From JABDOU01 sp041609995 (GTDB lineage Bacteria > Actinomycetota > Acidimicrobiia > Spongiisociales > SHLN01), in assembly GCA_041609995.1 (NCBI GenBank), contig JBFIPU010000020.1:1-31516 (forward strand): 31,516 nt of DNA, read 5' to 3'. How positions within the stretch are numbered: position 1 is the first letter of the stretch; each line of letters opens with the position of its first letter. The notes below the pieces were generated by a model. The model searched no databases, was not told where the DNA came from, and saw only the letters and a program-made list of their open reading frames with translations. This document shows, piece after piece, positions 8,374 to 15,845 of this stretch. Both the position numbers and the translations under genes were made by a program.

Positions 8374-8694
8374 ATGGGTGAAAACACAATGACCGCGACC
8401 GGTGAGACGTTCACCGAGTTGATCAACGGCGACAAGCCGGTTCTCGTCGACTTCTGGGCCGAATGGTGCGGGCCTTGCAAGGCCATCGGACCCGCACTCG
8501 AAGAGATCGCAGGCGAAACCGATTCCATCAACATCGCCAAGCTCAATGTCGACGAGCACCCCGACACGGCCCGCCAGTATGAGGTCATGAGCATCCCGAC
8601 GATGATCGTCTTCCACGATGGCGTCGAGAAGAAGCGCATCGTGGGCGCCCGCCCCAAGCAGGGCATCCTCGACGAACTGGCCGAGTTCATCTAG
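8374..8694 (+). CDS. trxA: thioredoxin
   Basis: The 106-residue protein is a canonical thioredoxin: VLVDFWAEWCGPCKAIGP holds the active-site WCGPCK (about residues 29-34), and the cis-proline loop is SIPTMIVF. It reduces protein disulfides in the cytoplasm and is recycled by the TrxB encoded just upstream. The ATG follows CAGGAGATAGCAA, a good ribosome binding site. The 105-bp gap from trxB contains a TACAAT box at 8300-8305 without a convincing -35, so trxA may have its own promoter in addition to operon readthrough. Confidence 0.97.
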   Translation: MGENTMTATGETFTELINGDKPVLVDFWAEWCGPCKAIGPALEEIAGETDSINIAKLNVDEHPDTARQYEVMSIPTMIVFHDGVEKKRIVGARPKQGILDELAEFI

Positions 8695-8718
8695 ACCACC
8701 GCCCTTAGCATTGGGGCC

Positions 8719-9729
8719 GTGCAGCTCTACCGACTCGGCGACGAAGGCGTCGCCGTCGTTGACATTCAGAACCGCCTTCGGGAGGTCGGGTTCGACTGCG
8801 AGCCCGACCCCGAGGGTGTTTTTGATCAGGGAACCCGCACCGCGGTGCAACGATTCCAGGAGTCCAGAAACCTGGCCCGCGACGGTATCGTCGGTCCCGA
8901 CACCTGGCGTCATCTGGTAGAGGCCGGGTACCAACTGGGCGAACGCTACCTCTACTACCGCCGCCCGATGATGAGGGGCGACGACATCGCCGAGTTTCAG
9001 CGACACATGAACATGCTGGGATTCGATGCCGGCAAAGAAGATGGGATCTTTGGCCCCAACACGCACAGAGCGCTCCAAGAGTTTCAGGAAAGCCGCCACA
9101 TCCTTCTCGACGGCATCGTCGGTCCTCTGGTCTGGCGAGAACTCGAGCTGGTCGGACGGGTGATCGGTGAGACCAGCCGAGTCGCCCTGCGCGAACGGGA
9201 ATGGCTGCGGTCCAAGCCCCGGCAGATGGCCAACCTGCGAATCGTCTTCGACCCTTTCTGTCGCTCAGAGACCGAAGCCGATGCCGCCTGGGAAGCGGCC
9301 GGCGCCGCTCTGCAGATGACCCGTTGGCGGGGAGCAAATCCCCTGCTGTCGCGTCCGGTGGACGTGTTCACCGATGAGTCGGGGCGGGCGGCACGCGCCA
9401 ACCTCCTGGACGCCGAGCTCGTCATTGGCTTGGCGATCCCGCAGCTGCCCGGAGACGCCGGGGTCTATCACTTCGCCACCTCCCGCAGCCACAGCCCTGC
9501 CGGCGCCGCCCTCGCCACCCGTATAGCCAAGGAGCTCGGTGTTTCGTCGGTCGGGCGAGCCATCCCCATCCTGCTCGAAACCCGGGCACCGGCGGTTGTT
9601 GTCGCCGTTTACAACCTGGGGGCGCAAACCGCGCCGGCGATCGTGGCCGGAATCGAAGGGTTCCTGGCCGAGGATTTCGAGGGGTCATCGGCGAACACCG
9701 ATCAGCCCGGGGTTCCCCCCATCGCCTGA
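8719..9729 (+). CDS. cwlM: CwlM-like protein: two peptidoglycan-binding domains plus degenerate amidase_3 fold
   Basis: The 336-residue protein starts with GTG. Two PG_binding_1-type repeats occupy about residues 5-70 and 82-150; each holds the DGIVGP signature (DGIVGPDTW, DGIVGPLVW). Residues 175-320 resemble an N-acetylmuramoyl-L-alanine amidase_3 fold, but the zinc-binding DPGHGG reads FDPFCRSE and the SIHAN position reads IGLAIPQ, so the expected metal histidines are lost. In mycobacteria CwlM (Rv3915, same place) is a non-secreted regulator that activates MurA when phosphorylated by PknB. No signal peptide is visible here either, which fits a cytoplasmic regulatory role. Its last 28 bases overlap the convergent parB end. 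Confidence 0.85.
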   Translation: MQLYRLGDEGVAVVDIQNRLREVGFDCEPDPEGVFDQGTRTAVQRFQESRNLARDGIVGPDTWRHLVEAGYQLGERYLYYRRPMMRGDDIAEFQRHMNMLGFDAGKEDGIFGPNTHRALQEFQESRHILLDGIVGPLVWRELELVGRVIGETSRVALREREWLRSKPRQMANLRIVFDPFCRSETEADAAWEAAGAALQMTRWRGANPLLSRPVDVFTDESGRAARANLLDAELVIGLAIPQLPGDAGVYHFATSRSHSPAGAALATRIAKELGVSSVGRAIPILLETRAPAVVVAVYNLGAQTAPAIVAGIEGFLAEDFEGSSANTDQPGVPPIA

Positions 9730-10589
9730 TAGAGGTTGTCGAGTTCCTCTACCGAACCGAACCGGATCCGAATGCTCCCCTTGCTGCCGCTGTACATGAT
9801 CTTCACAGGTGCGCCCAGCAACTCGTTGAGGCGATCTTCGTATGCGATGATCTCGGCCGGGCGACCGGGCGTTGAGCGGGCGGGCACAACCGGTTCCACT
9901 CCGCCACGCGACCGTGCGGCCTCCTCAACCATGCGAACCGACCACCCTTCGTCAGCTGCCCGCCGCGCCACGTGTTCGGCGTAGGCCTGGTCTTCGATCC
10001 CGGCCAGTGCCTTGGCATGGGCCGGGGCCAGTTCTCCTCGCTCCAGCATTCCCTGGATCTCGGCCGGCAGGTTGAGGAGCCGGAGAGCGTTCGAGATTGT
10101 CGGCCGCGCCTTTCCGACCCGGAACGCCAACTCGTCATGTGTCCAGCCAAAATCTTCCAATAGTTGTCGGTAGGCAGCGGCCTCCTCGAGCGCTGTCAGG
10201 TCCTCCCGCTGGATGTTCTCGACCAGGGCCTCCGTCAGGCTCGACCAGGCGTGTTCTTCCGCCCGCACCATGACGGGGACCTCTTCCAACCCCACATGTA
10301 TGGCTGCCCGCCAGCGCCGCTCCCCCGCCACCAACTCGTATCGACCGTCGACCGGTCGCACGATCAACGGCTGCAGCATGCCCACTTCCTCGATGGAGGC
10401 CGCCAGCGAGCGAAGTGCCTCTTCGTCGAAGCGGGAACGGGGCTGGTCTGGATTCGGGTCGATGCGATCGACGGCCACCATCGCGAAGCCGGTGGAATCT
10501 GATTCCGGCCGGTTTGGTATCAGGGCCTCGAGGCCCTTTCCGAGACCCCTGCGCTGGGAACGTCGGGTCATTACCGGATCATCTGCCAT
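9702..10589 (-). CDS. parB: chromosome-partitioning protein ParB
   Basis: The 295-residue protein has an N-terminal Arg-rich ParA-contact segment (RRSQRRGLGKGLEALIP), the ParB/Srx nucleotide-binding region with ERRWRAA (GERRWRAAIHVG; CTPase motif), the EALVENIQREDLTALEEA segment, a central helix-turn-helix (VGKARPTISNALRLLNLP) for parS binding, and a C-terminal dimerisation domain. It loads on parS sites near the origin and spreads as a CTP-dependent clamp. The ATG at 10589 follows GGAG and overlaps the parA stop by 11 bases; another ATG lies 18 bases further in. No full parS site was found in this window, so the sites are probably elsewhere near the origin. Confidence 0.96.
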   Translation of the reverse strand: MADDPVMTRRSQRRGLGKGLEALIPNRPESDSTGFAMVAVDRIDPNPDQPRSRFDEEALRSLAASIEEVGMLQPLIVRPVDGRYELVAGERRWRAAIHVGLEEVPVMVRAEEHAWSSLTEALVENIQREDLTALEEAAAYRQLLEDFGWTHDELAFRVGKARPTISNALRLLNLPAEIQGMLERGELAPAHAKALAGIEDQAYAEHVARRAADEGWSVRMVEEAARSRGGVEPVVPARSTPGRPAEIIAYEDRLNELLGAPVKIMYSGSKGSIRIRFGSVEELDNLYQAMGGTPG

Positions 10590-11583
10590 GTCGTCGTCTC
10601 CATTCGTGGGTCAAATCCGCATAGGCCAGGGCCCCGCGGCTCGTGGGATCGAGCACCTCGATGGGCTCACCGTAGGAAGGGGCCTCCGAGATCCGCACGG
10701 CCCGGGGAATGACGGTGTCATAGGCGAGATCCCCGAAGTAGTGCCGCACTTCGCGCACCACATCGGACGCCAGCCGGGTGCGGGCATCAAACATCGTCAA
10801 CACCACCCCCTCTATTTGGAGCGTCGCGTTCAGGCTGCGCTGAACCAGCGAGATGTTCTGCATGAGCTGGCTCAGGCCCTCGAGTGCGTAGTACTCGCAC
10901 TGGATCGGGATCAGAACCTCGGTGGCCGCGGTGAGGGCGTTGATCGTCAACAAACCGAGGCTCGGTGGGCAATCGATGATGATCGCGTTGTACCCCTGCG
11001 TGGTCTCCAGCGCCCGGTGGAGCCGGCCTTCCCGCGAAAACGCGGATACGAGCTCGATCTCGGCACCGGCCAGGTCGATGGTGGCGGGCGCCACGTCGAG
11101 ACCCTCGATGGCCGTCTCCTGGATCACGCCGTGAACGTCGATCTCTTCGGTGAGAGCGTGGTACATCGAAAACTTGATGTCGTTCCGGTCGATCCCCAGG
11201 CCGGAGCTGGCGTTGCCCTGGGGGTCGAGATCGATCACCAGCGCTCGCTCCCCCCGTAGGGCCAGCCCGGCCGCCAAGTTCACGGCAGTCGTCGATTTAC
11301 CCACACCGCCCTTCTGGTTCATGATCGCCACCCGCACCGCAGGTGCACCGGTCACCGGGTCGAAGGCGTGCGATCCCCTGGTGACGTCCGTGTTCGGCGC
11401 GGTACCGACCTCATGTGGTAAGCCTTCGCCGGTGCCCTCACCGGCGTCAACGTCATCGTGGGGTGCGTCTTCGTCGAGCAAGTTGCGGTCGGGTTGGTCG
11501 GCTGGTGGAGCTGCCTCGGCGTGTCGGTCGGGGGAGTGGACGCCGTCGAAGCCAGTCTGAATCGTCGGTCCCGCTTCAGTCAT
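10579..11583 (-). CDS. parA: chromosome-partitioning ATPase ParA (Soj)
   Basis: The 334-residue protein contains the deviant Walker A motif KGGVGKSTT (91-99), DLDPQGNAS, and the Walker B segment IIIDCPPSLGLLTINAL, so it is a ParA/MinD-type ATPase binding DNA non-specifically as an ATP dimer. The ATP domain begins near residue 83; the preceding ~80 residues are acidic and Pro/Asp/Glu-rich (DEDAPHDDVDAGEGTGEG) and are probably disordered. The ATG at 11583 overlaps the rsmG stop by 8 bases, so translation is coupled, and only a weak GGGTGG precedes it. A longer frame begins inside rsmG and was rejected. Function with ParB: origin segregation. Confidence 0.95.
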   Translation of the reverse strand: MTEAGPTIQTGFDGVHSPDRHAEAAPPADQPDRNLLDEDAPHDDVDAGEGTGEGLPHEVGTAPNTDVTRGSHAFDPVTGAPAVRVAIMNQKGGVGKSTTAVNLAAGLALRGERALVIDLDPQGNASSGLGIDRNDIKFSMYHALTEEIDVHGVIQETAIEGLDVAPATIDLAGAEIELVSAFSREGRLHRALETTQGYNAIIIDCPPSLGLLTINALTAATEVLIPIQCEYYALEGLSQLMQNISLVQRSLNATLQIEGVVLTMFDARTRLASDVVREVRHYFGDLAYDTVIPRAVRISEAPSYGEPIEVLDPTSRGALAYADLTHEWRRRHGR

Positions 11584-12199
11584 CCACCCGCATGTTAAGG
11601 AGCCACGCCGTATGACCAAGGACCACCTGGGGCACCGAAACCAACTCGGTCTCGATTCCGGGAAGAGACGGCAGGGGAGGAGCATCTGGCCGTGTGCTGT
11701 ACCCGAAGACGGCGGTACCGCCCGGGAGAAGGCACCTACGCACCAGATCGGCGGCGGCGGCCAGACGCAGCGACCCCCGAAACGTGATCGCCCGCCATGG
11801 CTCGGAAACTTCGGCTGCATCGCGATCTTCCACCACCGCGTTCTCCAGGCCCAGCACCCGCACGGCACGGTGCAGCAGCCGGATCCGGCGGCCTCCCCGA
11901 TCGAGCAGCGTCACCTGGCAGTCCGGAAACATGATGGCGAGAGGAATGCCGGGAAGCCCGGCGCCCGAGCCGATGTCGATGAGCTCGTTCGGCGAGAGCT
12001 CGTCTCTCCAGGCTGCCGCGAACGCCAGTGAATCGGCAACGTGGCGCCCCCACACCCGTGTTCCTTCGCGCGGCCCCAATCCGCCGGCGGGAATCGCCTC
12101 ATCGACCAGCCAGGCCGCATATTGGTCCAACAGCTCGATCTGCTCGGGGGATGGCTCGACCTCCAGCCAATCGAAGATTGACGACCGGCCCGGTTCCAC
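11576..12199 (-). CDS. rsmG: 16S rRNA (guanine-N7) methyltransferase RsmG (GidB)
   Basis: The 207-residue protein has the S-adenosylmethionine-binding motif LIDIGSGAGLPGIPLAIMFP (about 71-90), preceded by the RsmG segment RVWGRHVADSLAFA and followed by VTLLDRGGRRIRLL. It methylates G527 of 16S rRNA (E. coli numbering); loss often gives low-level streptomycin resistance in other bacteria. Start is GTG at 12199, 39 nt after jag, with only a weak ribosome binding site. It sits between jag and parA as in many bacteria. Length is normal and no key motif is missing. Confidence 0.95.
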   Translation of the reverse strand: MEPGRSSIFDWLEVEPSPEQIELLDQYAAWLVDEAIPAGGLGPREGTRVWGRHVADSLAFAAAWRDELSPNELIDIGSGAGLPGIPLAIMFPDCQVTLLDRGGRRIRLLHRAVRVLGLENAVVEDRDAAEVSEPWRAITFRGSLRLAAAADLVRRCLLPGGTAVFGYSTRPDAPPLPSLPGIETELVSVPQVVLGHTAWLLNMRVDD

Positions 12200-12238
12200 A
12201 GAGAACTATCCCACGGAGCGTGCGATCACTCGCCGCAA

Positions 12239-13393
12239 TCAGCTGCGGAGACCGCCGGTGGGCTCCTCGTCTCCGCCCACCTCGTCTCCGGGCGCATCGT
12301 CTCCGCCCTCCTCGTCTCCGGGCGCATCGTCACGAGCCTCATCGTCTGCGGTGTCGTTGTCAGCGCCCGGGTCGCCGGCGTCGTCCTGCCCCGTTGCATC
12401 TGTCGGCGAGCTCTCCCCTTCGCCTGCAGCCGATTCGACATCCCCACCATCATCATCCTGGTCGACCTGGGCCTGCTCATCCGGTGCAAGCACGACCGAT
12501 CGGTGCGGTTCTTCTCCCTCCGAGAACGAGCGCACCCCCTCGATGTCGGCCACGGCGTCATGGACGACCTTGCGCTCCGCCGGGTTCATCGGTTCCAACA
12601 TCAACTCGCCACCTTCTTCCTTGACCTGCTCGGCCAGGCGTTCGGTATAGATCTTGAGCGCGGCCCGCCGTCGCTCGTTGTAGCCCCCGATGTCCAGACG
12701 GAGTCGAGCCCGACGGTGCGTCTTTCGTTGAATGATCGTACGCAGCAGCTCGTTGATGGCCTCGAGGATGGAGGCTTTGGGCCCGACGAGCGCCTCGGTC
12801 TGCTCACCTGAAACCGATGCATAGATCACATCGTCTTCGGTTGTGATCTCGACCCTGCCTTCCAGGCCGAAGCTCACGAGCAAGCCCTCGAGGAAGTCTT
12901 GCGCAACCCTGGATTGTTCGGCCACGTCCACGGGCTCCTCTTCTCGCGATCTTTGCCGGTCCCGAGTTTGGCTCGACCGGGTGTCTCCGCCGGTGCTCGA
13001 ACGTTGGCCCTGCTTGCCCTTACCGTTGCGACCGCCGCGGGGCCGACCACCGCCTCCCGGGCTTCCGCCTCGGCCACCCGAAGAACGCGGATCACGTTCC
13101 TGGTTTCCGCTTTTCGGGCCTCCGCTCTTCGCCGTTCCCTGCTTTTGGCCACCCGAGCGGTCACCGCCTCCCTGTCCGCCACGGCCTTTCCCACGACCCC
13201 GGCTCCGCGGCTTCTTGGCCTCCGATTTGGCCGAAATTCGGACGAGCGCCGTTTTCGAGCCAAGTCCAAGAAAACCCTTGGCCGGCTCCTCGAGAACGGT
13301 GATGGTCGCCTGGTCCCGCTCCAAACCCAGCTCGGCCAAACCTGCTTCTACGGCAACCTCCACGCTGGACCCACGTACCTCGACGAAATCCAC
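12239..13393 (-). CDS. jag: Jag/KhpB-like RNA-binding protein with Gly/Arg-rich linker and acidic tail
   Basis: The 384-residue protein has a Jag-N domain (1-55, with EEPAKGFLGLGSKTA), a long low-complexity Gly/Arg/Lys/Ser linker (about 57-155), a KH domain (about 165-240, with ALVGPKASILEAINELL), an R3H domain (about 245-300, with RKTHRRARLRLDIGGY and MNPAERKVVHDAV) and a strongly acidic tail (about 315-384). KhpB proteins bind RNA with KhpA and influence cell division and elongation. The GTG start is immediately after the yidC stop TAA, with AGGAGG six nt upstream. The acidic tail is encoded by an imperfect repeat (20-bp copies at 12281-12300 and 12311-12330), giving repeated DDAPGDE units. 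Domain order is standard; linker and tail are unusually long. Confidence 0.9.
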   Translation of the reverse strand: MDFVEVRGSSVEVAVEAGLAELGLERDQATITVLEEPAKGFLGLGSKTALVRISAKSEAKKPRSRGRGKGRGGQGGGDRSGGQKQGTAKSGGPKSGNQERDPRSSGGRGGSPGGGGRPRGGRNGKGKQGQRSSTGGDTRSSQTRDRQRSREEEPVDVAEQSRVAQDFLEGLLVSFGLEGRVEITTEDDVIYASVSGEQTEALVGPKASILEAINELLRTIIQRKTHRRARLRLDIGGYNERRRAALKIYTERLAEQVKEEGGELMLEPMNPAERKVVHDAVADIEGVRSFSEGEEPHRSVVLAPDEQAQVDQDDDGGDVESAAGEGESSPTDATGQDDAGDPGADNDTADDEARDDAPGDEEGGDDAPGDEVGGDEEPTGGLRS

Positions 13394-14281
13394 TTATCTC
13401 CTCCTTCGGCGGTTCTGCTTCTTCTTTGATCCTTGCGGCTTTTTCGGCTTCGGCTTCGCCTCCTCGATCTCCGTGACCGCCTCCGCCCCGGCGGGCGAGC
13501 CGGACTCGGCTGCCGAGGCGGCCTCGCCCTTGGCGGACCTCGGGTCCGGCCCTTCCAACAGATCGATGACCTCCTGGCCAGCCATGCGCACCACCTGACC
13601 AGACGCGATGTACAACGAGACACCGGCCGGCAGTGTGAACCCGATCACACCGAACATGAGCGGCATGTACTTGAGAATGGCCTGGATCTGCTGGGCCTGC
13701 GAGCTGGCATTCGGGTCCTGCTGGTTTCCGCCCCGCTTGGCCATCTGCAGCCGTTGCGCATAGAAGCCGGTCGCCACGATGGCCACGATCAAGAGCAGAT
13801 ACGGGAAGCCGCCGACGATGTCCGAAGGGATGATCTGGGAAGGGACGGCGGTGAGGTCCATACCCCAGAACCCGGTCTCGCCGGCGGCGATGGCATCGAC
13901 CAGGTCGCCGTCCACGAAGCGCGTCGTATCCTGCTCCGTGTCCGAGAAGCTCCGCAGTAGTCGGAAAAGGCCGTACCACACCGGGAGCTGGACGAGCGAG
14001 GGCAAACATCCACCCAATGGGTGCACGCCCTTCTCCTTGTACAGCGCCATCAGCTCTTCTTGCTGGCGCTGCTTGTCCTCCTTGAATTCGGCCTGGATGC
14101 GCTTGATCTCGGGCTGTAATTCGGCGCTTGCCCGCATACTGCGCGTTTGGCGGAGCGTCAACGGAAAGACCAGGAGGTTGATGATCACTGTCAGCGCGAT
14201 GATCGCGAACCCGAGTGACGGAATCAGCTGGAAAATCAAGGAAAGCAGGCCGCCCAAGGCCCCGGCGATGGCATCAATCAT
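13394..14281 (-). CDS. yidC: membrane protein insertase YidC (Oxa1 family)
   Basis: The 295-residue protein inserts membrane proteins alone or with SecYEG. Hydrophobic segments include residues about 9-45, the conserved block GGCLPSLVQLPVWYGLFRLL (about 94-113), FPYLLLIVAIVATGFY, and the pair IQAILKYMPLMFG/ TLPAGVSLYIASG. The cytoplasmic C-terminus is Lys/Arg-rich (KPKKPQGSKKKQNRRRRR), which in other YidC proteins helps bind ribosomes. The ATG at 14281 overlaps the yidD stop (ATGA) and has GGAGG nine nt upstream; a longer frame starting at 14347 lies over yidD and is rejected. It is the short Gram-positive form without the big periplasmic domain. Confidence 0.95.
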   Translation of the reverse strand: MIDAIAGALGGLLSLIFQLIPSLGFAIIALTVIINLLVFPLTLRQTRSMRASAELQPEIKRIQAEFKEDKQRQQEELMALYKEKGVHPLGGCLPSLVQLPVWYGLFRLLRSFSDTEQDTTRFVDGDLVDAIAAGETGFWGMDLTAVPSQIIPSDIVGGFPYLLLIVAIVATGFYAQRLQMAKRGGNQQDPNASSQAQQIQAILKYMPLMFGVIGFTLPAGVSLYIASGQVVRMAGQEVIDLLEGPDPRSAKGEAASAAESGSPAGAEAVTEIEEAKPKPKKPQGSKKKQNRRRRR

Positions 14282-14583
14282 TCGCTGGTTCCTCCGGCGG
14301 TGGGAGAGGCCACTCCCGGCACGGGATCGTGGCCGAGGCCACCCCACGGGTTACAACGGCCAACGCGTTTGATGGCGAGCCACGATCCGCGGGCGGCGCC
14401 GTGTACGCGAATGGCGTCGTAGGCGTAGTGCGAACACGTCGGATCGAAGCGGCAGCTCTGACCGATCAACGGTGACAGCGTTCGCTGATAGAGGCGGATC
14501 GCATTCATCAGCCAGTACGCCAGTTGATAGGGAGCCGGAGTGGCAGCTGGTTGGGTGGTGGTCGTCGGGTGTTGGGAGGTCAT
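14278..14583 (-). CDS. yidD: membrane protein insertion efficiency factor YidD
   Basis: The 101-residue product has the YidD signature CRFDPTCSHYAYDAI and RCNPWGGLGHDPVP, with three conserved cysteines. It acts with YidC at the inner membrane face. The family is usually about 70-90 residues; the extra N-terminal ~20 residues are Thr/Pro/Gln-rich with no ribosome binding site before the ATG at 14583, so an internal start (e.g. ATG at 14508) is possible. It overlaps yidC by four bases. Confidence 0.93.
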   Translation of the reverse strand: MTSQHPTTTTQPAATPAPYQLAYWLMNAIRLYQRTLSPLIGQSCRFDPTCSHYAYDAIRVHGAARGSWLAIKRVGRCNPWGGLGHDPVPGVASPTAGGTSE

Positions 14584-14649
14584 GGAGGTTGAATCGATAT
14601 TCGGGGTCGGGGGTGTGGTCAGGGTGAGCGGTGGCGGGGCGGTGAATCA

Positions 14650-14750
14650 GTCGCCATCGACAGGTCGTTCATGGTGGGTTCGTGTCGTAATGGGCACTCG
14701 TCGGTTCGTGTCGGTTCTTGTCGTCGGTTCGTGTCGTCGGTTCGTGTCGG
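14650..14750. repeat. short GTCGGTTCGTGTC repeats between rnpA and yidD
   Basis: Between the rnpA stop and the yidD start, the plus strand carries several near-identical copies of the 10-13 bp word (GTC)GGTTCGTGTC at about 14669-14750, with one variant reading GGTTCTTGTC. On the transcribed strand they read GACACGAACCGAC. The gap from 14584 to 14753 is otherwise without coding potential. Possible roles are a spacer, a processing site or a replication-slippage tract; none can be shown. Confidence 0.6.
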
Positions 14751-14753
14751 TCT

Positions 14754-15116
14754 TCAGCTCACGTCAGTCGATTTGTCGGTTCGTTGCGTTGCCCGCGTTA
14801 TTCCTTCGTCGAGTTGTCTCACCAACTCTCCAAACGGCTCGGTCACCGCTCTGCTCCGGGCCGAGATCACAATATCCCATCCGTCCGGAACATTCGCCAT
14901 TCTCGCTGCCGCCCGCAAGCGCCGTTTGGCCCGATTGCGGAGGACAGCCTCACCTACAGCCCGGCTGGCGACGAACGCTAGCCGCGTCGCCGGCCTATCA
15001 ATGGCGGCGCCGGCGCCGGAATCGTCGCCGCCGGCGGACCCATGGCTCCACGCCGGGAGCTCCAGAGCCACGATGTTCGCACACGGCACACGTACCCGAA
15101 TCCCATTTCGATACAC
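14754..15116 (-). CDS. rnpA: ribonuclease P protein component (start codon unclear)
   Basis: The frame from GTG at 15116 gives 120 residues including the RNR signature AVGEAVLRNRAKRRLRAA (about 53-70), and a C-terminus DIVISARSRAVTEPFGEL matching RnpA. RnpA binds the RNase P RNA and aids tRNA 5' maturation. Homology clearly continues upstream of the GTG: codons 15117-15149 read GTLRGKNDFDR, leading into VYRNG, which is the usual RnpA N-terminus. Yet this frame has no ATG, GTG or TTG between the TGA at 15288-15290 and the GTG at 15116; a GTC at 15150-15152 stands where Met is expected. There is also a Gly/Asp/Ala-rich insert at about residues 22-42. Family is sure; the 5' end is not. Confidence 0.85.
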   Translation of the reverse strand: MYRNGIRVRVPCANIVALELPAWSHGSAGGDDSGAGAAIDRPATRLAFVASRAVGEAVLRNRAKRRLRAAARMANVPDGWDIVISARSRAVTEPFGELVRQLDEGITRATQRTDKSTDVS

Positions 15117-15156
15117 CCGGTCGAAGTCGTTCTTCCCCCGAAGCGTCCCGACTGAC

Positions 15157-15291
15157 CTACGCGGCGAGGCGTTTCCGACCCTTCTGGCGGCGCCGTTGGA
15201 TCGTCGCTCTTCCGGCGCGCGTGCGCATACGGGCTCTGAACCCGTGTACGCGATGACGTCTGCGGTTCTTCGGTTGGTAGGTGCGTTTCAT
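15157..15291 (-). CDS. rpmH: 50S ribosomal protein L34
   Basis: The 44-residue, very basic protein reads MKRTYQPKNRRRHRVHGFRA at its start, continues with RMRTRAGRAT and ends RKRLAA, a textbook L34. It binds 23S rRNA in the large subunit. The ATG at 15291 is preceded by a weak GGAA. A strong promoter lies 27-55 bp upstream, and rpmH heads the minus-strand run rpmH-rnpA-yidD-yidC-jag-rsmG-parA-parB. The stop is only 5-40 bp from the rnpA coding start, depending on which rnpA start is used. Confidence 0.97.
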   Translation of the reverse strand: MKRTYQPKNRRRHRVHGFRARMRTRAGRATIQRRRQKGRKRLAA

Positions 15292-15317
15292 GAGTTCCAG
15301 GTGACGCGATCGCCGCA

Positions 15318-15346
15318 AGACTACGTAGGCCCGCCAGGTATGTCAA
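15318..15346 (-). promoter_or_regulatory. rpmH operon promoter
   Basis: On the minus strand TTGACA (15341-15346) and TAGTCT (15318-15323) are separated by exactly 17 bp, a near-ideal housekeeping sigma promoter. It lies just upstream of rpmH and fits the high expression of L34. Confidence 0.85.
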
Positions 15347-15515
15347 CGAGAGCAGAACGGCGCGCATCGCGAAAGTTTTCCTGACGAAAGGCGCGGAACC
15401 ATATCGCGTTCTACTCAAAAGCTTGACCGGGCATTCCTCTTCCCGGCCCGTCGTTCTGGGATTCTGGACTATCGCGACGGTTATGGGTCGCGGGCTAGCC
15501 GGGGTTTTGTCGGAC

Positions 15516-15544
15516 TTGAGTGGGCTGCTCGGCTTTCTTATACT
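15516..15544 (+). promoter_or_regulatory. dnaA promoter
   Basis: TTGAGT (15516-15521) and TATACT (15539-15544) are spaced by 17 bp, giving a predicted start near 15551 and a leader of about 295 nt that contains the DnaA-box cluster. Confidence 0.75.
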
Positions 15545-15673
15545 CCGCCGCCGCAGACAGCCGGACCCAGCGAGATCGCCGGGCCGGCCGGCACCGCGCT
15601 AGCCCGGGAAGACGTTCAACCCGACAGCGAGTCGAGCTGAAGGCGGTCCCCGGGGGGGGATAAGCGAGGAGCG

Positions 15674-15706
15674 CTTTCCACACCCTGTGGATAGTTCTGT
15701 GGAAAC
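15674..15706. promoter_or_regulatory. DnaA-box cluster in the dnaA leader
   Basis: Three near-consensus DnaA boxes sit within 33 bp: CTTTCCACA (15674-15682), and on the opposite strand TGTGGATAG (15686-15694) and TGTGGAAAC (15698-15706), each one mismatch from TTWTCCACA. The first two also form a hairpin, TCCACA-CCC-TGTGGA. The position downstream of the dnaA promoter suggests autorepression of dnaA or accessory origin binding. Confidence 0.65.
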
Positions 15707-15845
15707 GTGGGCGTTCATGAGGGCAGCCGCGTGATGGGATCCTCGGATCCGCTGTGGAGGGAGCCGGGCCCAAGCCCGTTGGGAGAGAACGCAGACGACA
15801 TATGCGGCCCACACAGCCGCAGCCAATCATGTATGCGGAGGACCA

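Larger units (their letters stand above)
15292..15845. other. rpmH-dnaA divergent intergenic region
   Basis: This 554-bp region holds no believable gene. It contains the rpmH promoter (minus), the dnaA promoter (plus, 15516-15544), a cluster of DnaA-box-like sites at 15674-15706 and the dnaA ribosome binding site. The stretch 15347-15515 shows no further recognisable element. Confidence 0.8.
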
